64,000 nucleotides of DNA, from NCBI GenBank assembly GCA_964034945.1, contig OZ035960.1:50032706-50096705 (forward strand). Reading direction: 5' to 3'. Below the pieces are notes generated by a model. That model was not told the DNA's origin, made no database searches, and worked only from the letters and a program-made list of their open reading frames with translations. Positions within the stretch are counted from its first letter, which is position 1, and each line of letters starts with the position of its first letter. This document shows, in pieces, positions 56,618-64,000 of the stretch. This stretch comes from Chrysopilus asiliformis (Eukaryota > Arthropoda > Insecta > Diptera > Rhagionidae). Both the position numbers and the translations under genes were made by a program.

Positions 56618-56903
56618 ATCGCTTCCACCAGAGTACCACATCTACAGCGGCATCGGTCCGGATGCTGAAACAGCAGCGCCAACCAACAACAGCCAGAAGC
56701 GATGGCAAAAGGACCAGAAAAATCATCATCGTCATCAGGATGCCGACACCACAAACCAGGAGGAGCGCTACGCCAACTCGAACAGCATCGCCCGCCGGGA
56801 TACGCGGGAAGGACTTCACGCCAGAAGGATTTCTCTTGCTCCAATCAAATCCATTTTACAAACGCGGAAAATGGAGGGTTTGTGGGGGATCGTGCTGAAA
56901 TAG
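56618..56903 (+). CDS. Candidate host exon (unidentified)
   Basis: Preceded by a good acceptor (ttttttgtaattgtcttctag). GC-rich for the window and open in several frames. The most protein-like frame contains LPPEYHIYSGIGPDAET, then QKRWQKDQKNHHRHQ and TREGLHARRISLAPIKSI, ending at TAG 56901-56903. I do not recognise the protein. All three plus frames are open for about 280 bp, so the frame is uncertain, and no donor site or neighbouring exon was identified. It could be a 3' exon of a gene extending to the left, or non-coding. Confidence 0.3.
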
Positions 56904-56904
56904 G

Positions 56905-58320
56905 AAAGGATATCAGCGCGCGAATGTTGGCTCCCATCGGAAGTTTAGAAGAACAGGAGACCGGGACCGAGGTCATGGAGCCCTTATGTGCATTTTAAGG
57001 TCGAACTGCTTTCAGTTGTGAAAGCTTCACTTCAAAAACTTCACATTTCTCTGTTTTTATTATTTTTCGTCTAAATTTTTTTTTATTTGATTGTATTTTG
57101 TTTTGGTTTTTCCTTAGTTTTTCATTTAAAATAGCAAAAAGTCTTTCTTCTCGTTAACCTCCCCTCTACTCTGTTGCCGCCTCGCACACTTCATCCTGCG
57201 ATTAAGCAATGTGTATTGCGCGTTTTCCTCCTTGGAAAATGGCACTTATCAGGAAAAACGAGACGACAGTTTCATGTCGAAGAATAACATTCAGACTTCC
57301 GAAAATTGCTTCCGCATCCTTTTGCTCATTGAACAAAAATACTTGATTTCACGGATGCTTCTGCCGCTGCTGCTGCTGGAAAATTTCGATGCGGTTACTT
57401 TGCTGGGAAATGTTTTTCCTTCCTGTTTATTTTTGTTGTGTGTGTGTGTGTGACGTTCGGTAAATTCGTTTGCTTAGAAATTGGCAAAAATGAAATTGTT
57501 TGGATAATTTTAATTTGATCTTTTTTATCGCTTTCAATTAGCTAATGCTCCTGGGCTATGCCTAATTGGACTTCAAAGGTGTCTGATTAAATTGGGCTCT
57601 CCGATACACTAGTATAAACATATTTATATGAAAAAACTTGGTAAATAGGGAGCCAAATGAGATGTTTTGCTTTCAAACAATTTCGTTTTTAATTTTCTTT
57701 AAATAAAAATTAAATGGAGAACATTTGAATTTTTCTGTTATGGTTTTTGTGGTTTCCGGTTTCGAGTTAATTTCAATCTTTGATCCGATTCTACTTTAAT
57801 AACCGGAACTAATTGATTTATTGTTAACCACAGCAGTTTTCTGTGATTTCTCCATTATCTACATGACTTTGTCACAAAAAAGATTCCTGCCGAACTGCAA
57901 TTGAGAGGCAGAAATATGAAGTAGTGGTTATGCAAAAATTTGGATTTGGATATTTAAAGTTTGTGACAAAAAGATTTTCTTTTTCGCTTAATTCAAAGTA
58001 ATATTTATTCATATTAACACTCTATTCCGGATTACGAAAGTCAAAAGATCTCTTAATTCTTAACTTTCAGGTTTAAATAGAAAAAGTATTCTGGATTAGA
58101 GACTTTAGTGAGTTTCAATTTCAACAATAGCCGGTATATCTGGCCAAGTCGTATCCGTTAATGTCAAATTTGGCAGTTTTTTTCATTTAATTTCGTCTAA
58201 AACTAAACAAGTTGTCTGAAACTATGAAAAATATCCAAAAATCGTGTAAAAAATATCTATGAAACATAAGAAAAGCTACAAAATCGTCAAATATTCTATG
58301 ACAGACAAAATGTTTATTTA
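56905..58320. other. No recognisable gene; short (gt)n at ~57437-57451
   Basis: Unique-looking AT-rich DNA. One dinucleotide microsatellite; otherwise nothing supported. Confidence 0.35.
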
Positions 58321-58324
58321 AAAA

Positions 58325-58865
58325 AATACATTTGTATAGAAGAGGGCGAAAGCAGTGGTCCAATTGGATTTCGATGTATGGAACGGTTATGTAAAATAAT
58401 ATTCTAAACGCATTTCAGCTTAATCAATTTTTCGATACGATGCACAGTTTTCGAGAAAACAGGAAAAAAGTATTCCATTTGAAGCATATTGGATTTTGTT
58501 GTATGGATGAGTTATGTAAAATCCTATTCTAAATACATTTTACCTCTATAAATTTTTAAACATGACTCACCGTTTTCGAGAAAATTGCTAAAAACTGTTT
58601 CGTTTTTATGGGATAGGGGGCAAGGAATGGTCCTGTTCAAGAACTTAGCCGAGCCATTTACGAGAAACGTACCTGTATAAAATTTCAGGTCTCTTGCTCA
58701 ATCCCTTCAAAAGATATGTAGTCACGAACGGGCAGTGGGACAAACAGACAAACAGACATGCGGAAATTCGAAATTTTTGTCCTTCCAAACATCCTAGTGT
58801 AGTTAATTTTTATGTCCGATGATTGGTTCGATGCTTTACAAACGATATACTAAATCTATAGAGTA
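58325..58865 (-). repeat. Family E repeat copy 2, inverted
   Basis: Inverted relative of 7400-8930 without the pogo insertion. Two internal units (caccgttttcgagaaaa-type), then ctcttgctcaatccctt, gacaaacagacatgcgg, and gatgattggttcgatgc. Confidence 0.6.
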
Positions 58866-58879
58866 TAAAAATGGATTTT

Positions 58880-59080
58880 TACTAAATTCAGACGGCTTGA
58901 TATGAAAATGATATAAAATATCTGATGTGAACACCACATGTTTTTTCATACAAAATCTACGCTCCTGCCCAATTTACACTAAAAATGCTTAGTTTTGGAG
59001 TAAATTGCTTGAACGAAATTTTCAAAAAGCCACAGTTTTGTTAACTTACGGTTAACAGATTTTCGCCAAAAGTTGATAGA
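58880..59080 (+). repeat. Diverged relative of family C
   Basis: gatgtgaacaccacatg..tacaaaatctacg..atttacactaaaaat parallels gatgtggacagcata..tacaaaatctaag..atttacactataac of family C at 17465-17525. Confidence 0.4.
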
Positions 59081-59103
59081 ATCGTTCCATTCCAGGACCA
59101 AAC

Positions 59104-59275
59104 ATTCTTGTCAAATGGCCCTACACAGTTAAAATTTTTTAACACATTTATGTGTCCCATGGTGTCCAAACTGAAAAAAGTGTTACTTTAGCACTGGATC
59201 TCAGTGTTGAATCATTGAGACTTTTAAGTGTCATTTTAGATAAACACTTAAAGTGTTAGAAAAAATTTAACACTT
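59104..59275. repeat. Inverted-repeat segment rich in gtgtta/taacac
   Basis: cagttaaaattttttaacac at the left and gtgttagaaaaaatttaacac at the right can pair with each other and with themselves. Possibly a MITE; ends not defined. Confidence 0.35.
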
Positions 59276-59417
59276 ATCAGTCTTGGGAAAAACAAAATCA
59301 ATTTGGTAATTTTTTTTTCATTTTTATCGAATTAAAAGACTTACTTACATGAAATGCATCTAACTATTATTCATTGATTTTAATAAAAAAATGAATAAAA
59401 ATAATAAAAAAGAAGAA

Positions 59418-59545
59418 AAAAAATTCGCGTGTAGCGATGGAATTCGAACCGTCGTGTTTTTTGGTTTCTGCTGACATCTTTCGCTTGTGAGTTCTGCGCG
59501 CCTTGCCCACTAGGCTGCTTGTTCCTTTGGTGGAGCATAGTTAAA
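59418..59545 (-). repeat. tRNA-like sequence (possible SINE head or tRNA relic)
   Basis: On the minus strand gcctagtgggcaaggcg resembles an A box/D arm and ggttcgaattcc a B box. T-stem pairing is 4 of 5 and no matching acceptor stem was found, so it is not a good tRNA gene. A second B-box-like phrase in the opposite direction is at 59690-59735. Confidence 0.35.
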
Positions 59546-59689
59546 ATGCAACATGGTTTTTATTGTTTTTATTTTTAACAATATTAATTATTAGTAATGA
59601 AAATGGTTATTATTCATAATTTTTATTTAAAATATATTATTTTTATTTAAAAAATAAAATAAATTTAAAAAAAAACCTAAAAACAGAAA

Positions 59690-59735
59690 AAAAAAATCCG
59701 TTGCGCGGGTTCGAGTCCCGATCTCGACTCGATTT
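59690..59735 (+). repeat. tRNA-like 3' half
   Basis: gcgcgggttcgagtcccgat followed by ctcgactcga and a T run: B box with a perfect T stem and a Pol III-style terminator, but no D arm upstream in the ordinary position. Confidence 0.35.
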
Positions 59736-60019
59736 TTTTTTCACTTTTTTTATGAAAGTTAAAATTGTTATTATGTTATATTTATTATGTTATTATATTT
59801 AATTGTTATTATATTGTCAACAAAAGTTGAATACTAAAGTTGTCATAACTAATATTGCGTTTGCACGAATGACAATCTGGCATAAAAGAATGGACAAGTT
59901 CATTCTTTTATGAGAGATTGACATTTTCTGACAGAAAAAATTACAAAAATTATGCCATTTACACGGGAATTAACATAATGACAAGAAAAAAATGACAAAT
60001 TTGTAGGAGATTTTATTAT

Positions 60020-60158
60020 TGTAGACTGAACTGGTCCAGCCTTTTGTTAGGCATTCAGTTAGATTATCCAGTTAGGCTTTCTAGAATAAGCGAATAATTG
60101 TTCACTCTCGATTCGTCATTAAACCGTGCTACATCAGATTGAACTTTGTGTTTTATTT
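60020..60158 (+). repeat. Candidate 5' LTR
   Basis: tgtagactgaactggtccag at the left and ..gttttatttca before the leader at the right would make a TG..CA repeat of ~139 bp. No partner LTR is inside the window, so length and ends are unproven. The leader to Gag contains tttttcagaagtgggatcg. Confidence 0.4.
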
Positions 60159-60291
60159 CATTACGGCCAGATACCCCACATTTTTTCAGAAGTGGGATCG
60201 ATTCATAGTAGAGTAGTTTTTATGTTTTTATGTGCGTGCTGAAAGAGTTGGCTTTGTAAGAAAATTGGTGCCTGTTTCTTTAAGAGTAAAG

Positions 60292-63200
60292 ATGCCGAGA
60301 GACAACGTGCTTTCTCGGATGCAGAATTTTCTGGATCGTGCTAAAAACGATGAGCTGAAGGCTCAGTTAGAAGAATTGGGTCTTCCTACTGCTGGAAATA
60401 AAGCGTCCTTAAAAATACGCCTGGAAGAAGCTTGGAGGATGTTGTCTGACGAAGAAATTTTATCACATTTGCCCGAGGAGGAAGAAAACGTGGAACACGT
60501 GGATTCGGATGCTAGAGGTGATGAAGACGGTCGAGAGGTCGAGAATTTGAATGTAAGTAGCACAAATATAGAAAGTGAAGCAATAAATCAAGAATTAGAA
60601 AATTTACGCGAAATTGTGAGAAAGAAAAAAGAAATTTTCGAGCTTAAACAACAGTTAGCGCAGTTAAGTGTGCAGTGTGATGCACCAAAACCGGTTCACT
60701 TTCACTTTAAAGACTTCGAGGATTCAATTCCGTCATTTTCTGGTGACGATAACTATCCAGTCAAAAAATTTGTACAGAATCTCGAAGAATCAGCCGAAAT
60801 CTATAAATGGGATAGCCGCACTTTATTCATTTACGCCAAACGGTTTCTCAAAGGCACAGCTAAACTGTTTCTTCGTACGGTTTTAGTGAGGTCGTGGATG
60901 GAATTAAAATCGGCCTTGTTAAGAGAATTTGATAAAAATGTTACGCGTGCCGAAATTCACATGATGTTGCAATCGCGAAGAAAAAAACCTGACGAAAGTT
61001 TGCAACAGTATTTGTTAGCCATGCAGGAAGTCGCTACGTTGTCCGACGTTGACGAAGAGGATCTGATACAATACGTGATCAACGGGATCAAAGATTCGAC
61101 AGTTAATAAAACAATTCTGTATGGGGCGAACAATATGGCGGATTTCAAGGCAGCCATTAGAAAGTACGAAAAAATGAAAAGTTTCAACTGCGTTCAATCC
61201 GAGTCTGACAAACAAAGCAAGAATTATCAAAAGACGCCGCATAGTATGAATATGACGAAGTTACGTTGCTTTAATTGTAATGCGTATGGGCACGTTATTG
61301 CCAAATGTCCTAAGCCAAAAAAGGACAAAAATACTTGCTTCACTTGTGGAAAGCAAGGACATCGATCTTCAGAATGCCCCAACAAAGCTGGTGTCATGGT
61401 CGTCAAGGAGTTTCATTCGCCTGAGCAGCCGACAAGCAGTAAAAATTTTATGCAACCACCAAGATTCGTACCTCACGAATTTGAGCAACGAGTAAGTTAT
61501 CACTTCCTACATAACAACGATGAGTGTGAGATACATCCCGCAAATCTTCTATCACTTTTAGACTCTGGATCTCCGATAAGTTTTGTTCAACAACGGTTCC
61601 TGCCCGCTGCTTGTGTTAATCTGGTCAACGAAACGGAGAGTAACACCACTCAATATTATGGCGTCAACAACAGCAAACTTCAGATAATTGGTACCTCAAA
61701 CTGTATCGTAAGTTTTAAGAATAGTTCAGTTGATTTATGTATTTTTGTAGTTTTAGATGAGAGCATGAGGTATCCAGCAATTCTAGGCAGAGATTTCTTT
61801 AAACTTTGTAACTTAGAGCTAACAATTAAAGAAAACCTGGACCAGAGTAGCGAAGTTAAAGCTGTAAGTAGTATCAGTAATCATGTCCAAAAAGCTAGTG
61901 AAAACCTTTTAAATCCAAATTGTCATTTTGACCCGTGCGATGATGTTTTTAAGCAAATACTTGCAATAGATATGTCCGATAATAGTTTATCAAATCTGCC
62001 GACGCTGAATATAAACAACGCTTTACCGTTCAATGCAAAAGAAAAAGTCAGAAAAATTTGTTTAGATGCTTCGAGAACGAATGGTAATCATTTATCAAAT
62101 TTGAATTCAAATATAGAATTGCATATTAAGCTCAGCAAAGATATTCCTTTTTCTTGTCCGCCTAGGAGATTGCCCTACAGTCAGAAAATTGAATTGCAAA
62201 AGATAGTTGATGAACTGTTAGAGAGAAATGTCATTCGAGAAAGTAGTTCACCGTACGCATCCCCAATTGTCTTATTGAAGAAGAAGAATGGCGAAAGTCG
62301 ATTATGTATAGATTATCGCGACCTTAATAAATACACCCTTCGCGACAACTACCCTTTGCCTTTAATAGACGATCTTTTAGACAGATTAAGAGGAAAGCAA
62401 TACTTCACAATTTTAGACCTTAAAAGTGGGTTTCACCAGGTCAATGTTGCAAGCGATTCTGTCAAATTTACATCTTTCGTGACGCCAATCGGTCAATACG
62501 AATTCCTAAAAATGCCTTTTGGAATAAAAAACGGACCGAGTACGTTCCAAAGGTTCATAAATAACATCTTCAAAGAACTTTTACGCGAAGATAAATTATT
62601 CATTTACATGGATGATTTATTAATAGCAACAGAGACCCTTGAGAAACACTTTGATATACTGGAAAAAGTTATGAATACTATATCAAAACATTGTTTAGAG
62701 TTGCGTTTCGATAAATGTCAATTTCTTTTTCAAGAAATTGTTTATTTAGGTTATACTGTCAGTTCCCATGGTATCCGACCAAACGCGGAAAATTTGAAAG
62801 CGATTAGAGATTTTCCCATACCGGTAAACGCAAAGATGGTACATAGTTTCGTAGGACTATGTTCCTACTTTAGAAGGTTTATTTTAAACTTTGCCGTCAT
62901 TGCTAAACCTTTGTACGATATACTCAAAAAAGATGCCCAGTTTAAATTCGGTCCAAAAGAGTTGCAAACTTTTGAAATTTTAAAAAACAAACTTGCAGAG
63001 TCTCCTATCCTATCTATCTACAGCCCCCTAAACGAAACAGAGTTGCACACAGATGCTAGCTCTTATGGGTTCGGGGCAATACTCCTCCAAAAACAGGGAG
63101 ATGGAAAAATGCACCCAGTATTTTATTTCTCTAAGCGAACAACGGACGTAGAGTCCCGATACCACAGTTATGAGTTAGAAACCTTGGCTATCATTTATGC

Positions 63201-63975
63201 GTTGAGACGATTCAGAATTTATTTGATTGGCATAAATTTTAAAATAATTACTGATTGCCGGTCTCTAACTCTCACTTTATCCAAGAAGTTGTTAAATCCG
63301 CGCATTTCAAGGTGGGCTTTAGAGATGGAAAATTATGATTATAAAATAGAGCACCGGGGTGGAGATCGTATGGGTCATGTAGATGCCCTTAGTCGATGCA
63401 CCAACATTTTGATTATTGAAGATGACTCCTTCGAATTCGCCCTGGCAGCAGCTCAACATCGAGATCAAGAGATAAAAGCTTTGGCATCGTCTTTGGAAAA
63501 AGGCGACAATACTCTGTTTGCACTTATAAATGGCTTGGTTTACCGGAAAACCAAAGAAAATGTTGCATTTTATGTGCCTAAAAAATTGGAGGATCGAGTT
63601 ATTCAAACTCATCATGAGGCATTGTGTCACGTTGGCACAGCAAAGTGCTACGAATTCCTTAAAAAGTCTTACTGGTTTCCCCAGATGAGGCAAAAAATTG
63701 AAGCGTGCATTAATAATTGCTTGAAGTGTATTTACTTTTCGCCAGTTTCTGGTAAGGTTGAAGGACAGCTCCATAATATCCCGAAAGGAAATGTACCTTT
63801 TGAAGTTCTGCACATTGACCATCTTGGTCCACTTCCTTCATCGCGAAATAAGAAACAACATATACTCGCAATTATTGATGGCTTTACTAAATTCGTGAAG
63901 TTGTATGCCGTAAAGTCTACAAAAAGCCAGGAAACAATTAAATGTTTAGAGCAGGCCTGGGCACCATGTATGTAG
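60292..63975 (+). CDS. Gag-Pol polyprotein, Ty3/gypsy type, broken in integrase
   Basis: The first ATG in good position is 60292 (MPRDNVLSR..); the open frame extends upstream without ATG. Domains: an N-terminal SAP-like motif (LKAQLEELGLPTAGNKASLK, residues ~25-45), a coiled-coil stretch and a Gag capsid region. Two CCHC zinc knuckles follow (CFNCNAYGHVIAKC ~326, CFTCGKQGHRSSEC ~350), then a retropepsin with LLDSGSP (~424). Next come RT (CIDYRDLN ~672, YMDDLL ~772), RNase H (LHTDASSYGFGA ~920), the integrase zinc domain (HHEALCHVGT..CINNCLKC, HHCC) and the integrase core start with its first Asp (VLHIDHLGPL). The frame is then lost near 63950, where SD-like and YYSKK-like pieces fall in other frames before the stop at 63975. 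Gag and Pol share one frame, so no frameshift is needed. As it stands the integrase is incomplete. Confidence 0.9.
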   Translation: MPRDNVLSRMQNFLDRAKNDELKAQLEELGLPTAGNKASLKIRLEEAWRMLSDEEILSHLPEEEENVEHVDSDARGDEDGREVENLNVSSTNIESEAINQELENLREIVRKKKEIFELKQQLAQLSVQCDAPKPVHFHFKDFEDSIPSFSGDDNYPVKKFVQNLEESAEIYKWDSRTLFIYAKRFLKGTAKLFLRTVLVRSWMELKSALLREFDKNVTRAEIHMMLQSRRKKPDESLQQYLLAMQEVATLSDVDEEDLIQYVINGIKDSTVNKTILYGANNMADFKAAIRKYEKMKSFNCVQSESDKQSKNYQKTPHSMNMTKLRCFNCNAYGHVIAKCPKPKKDKNTCFTCGKQGHRSSECPNKAGVMVVKEFHSPEQPTSSKNFMQPPRFVPHEFEQRVSYHFLHNNDECEIHPANLLSLLDSGSPISFVQQRFLPAACVNLVNETESNTTQYYGVNNSKLQIIGTSNCIVSFKNSSVDLCIFVVLDESMRYPAILGRDFFKLCNLELTIKENLDQSSEVKAVSSISNHVQKASENLLNPNCHFDPCDDVFKQILAIDMSDNSLSNLPTLNINNALPFNAKEKVRKICLDASRTNGNHLSNLNSNIELHIKLSKDIPFSCPPRRLPYSQKIELQKIVDELLERNVIRESSSPYASPIVLLKKKNGESRLCIDYRDLNKYTLRDNYPLPLIDDLLDRLRGKQYFTILDLKSGFHQVNVASDSVKFTSFVTPIGQYEFLKMPFGIKNGPSTFQRFINNIFKELLREDKLFIYMDDLLIATETLEKHFDILEKVMNTISKHCLELRFDKCQFLFQEIVYLGYTVSSHGIRPNAENLKAIRDFPIPVNAKMVHSFVGLCSYFRRFILNFAVIAKPLYDILKKDAQFKFGPKELQTFEILKNKLAESPILSIYSPLNETELHTDASSYGFGAILLQKQGDGKMHPVFYFSKRTTDVESRYHSYELETLAIIYALRRFRIYLIGINFKIITDCRSLTLTLSKKLLNPRISRWALEMENYDYKIEHRGGDRMGHVDALSRCTNILIIEDDSFEFALAAAQHRDQEIKALASSLEKGDNTLFALINGLVYRKTKENVAFYVPKKLEDRVIQTHHEALCHVGTAKCYEFLKKSYWFPQMRQKIEACINNCLKCIYFSPVSGKVEGQLHNIPKGNVPFEVLHIDHLGPLPSSRNKKQHILAIIDGFTKFVKLYAVKSTKSQETIKCLEQAWAPCM

Positions 63976-64000
63976 TGATTTACTATTACTCGAAGAAATT

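Larger units (their letters stand above)
60020..64000 (+). mobile_element. Ty3/gypsy-type LTR retrotransposon, 5' part
   Basis: Candidate LTR, short leader, and one long Gag-Pol ORF in the order Gag, protease, RT, RNase H, integrase, which is the Ty3/gypsy order. The frame breaks in the integrase core close to the window end; the rest lies outside. Confidence 0.9.

Noticed and set aside
59418..59545. Functional tRNA gene
   Set aside because: No acceptor stem and a mismatched T stem; kept only as a tRNA-like repeat.

Overview
The window reads as intergenic DNA from a higher fly (Diptera). It is AT-rich, has introns of about 50-60 bp, carries insect-type DM8/DUF1091 secreted-protein genes, and is crowded with dipteran-style transposons: a Ty3/gypsy-type element, DD41D mariners, TTAA-site MITEs, PIF/Harbinger pieces, Helitron-like repeats with GTCC/GTCT microsatellites, and a jockey-like relic. 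I cannot name the species. No rRNA gene, convincing canonical tRNA gene, CRISPR array or bacterial-type operon was seen.

Layout. 1-5723 is the 3' part of an LTR element. It has an intact Gag with three zinc knuckles, a -1 frameshift signal, and a long second ORF that starts with a retropepsin but has no reverse transcriptase, RNase H or integrase. A candidate 3' LTR follows. 5.8-15.2 kb holds a broken DM8 gene end, a pogo-type element inside an older repeat, Helitron-like repeats, an intact two-exon DM8 gene (11747-12347), the stub of a second, and a TTAA MITE. 17-22 kb is mariner and Harbinger debris. 26-32 kb has a Harbinger-like element with a nested TA MITE, then two intact DM8 genes (28574-29174 and 29549-30133), then a MITE into which a TTAA MITE and a hairpin plus repeat have inserted. 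34-43 kb holds a second broken mariner, a jockey-like relic, a mariner-derived MITE and a Helitron-like element. 46-55 kb holds more MITEs and a Harbinger element with a spliced MADF-domain remnant. 55-59 kb is mostly unrecognised, with one candidate host exon. 60.0 kb to the end is a second Ty3/gypsy-type element encoding Gag, protease, RT, RNase H and the start of integrase in one frame.

How the parts relate. The host genes I can support are the three DM8 proteins, a family of small secreted proteins of poorly known function. Two of them (11.7 kb and 28.6 kb) lie in a duplicated block of at least 1.3 kb. Fragments at 5.84 kb and 12.69 kb show that the third gene type was also duplicated and then lost from those copies. 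Most other structure is layered transposon history. In several places one copy of a repeat gives the pre-insertion sequence for an insertion in another copy, so insertion boundaries and target-site duplications can be read directly.
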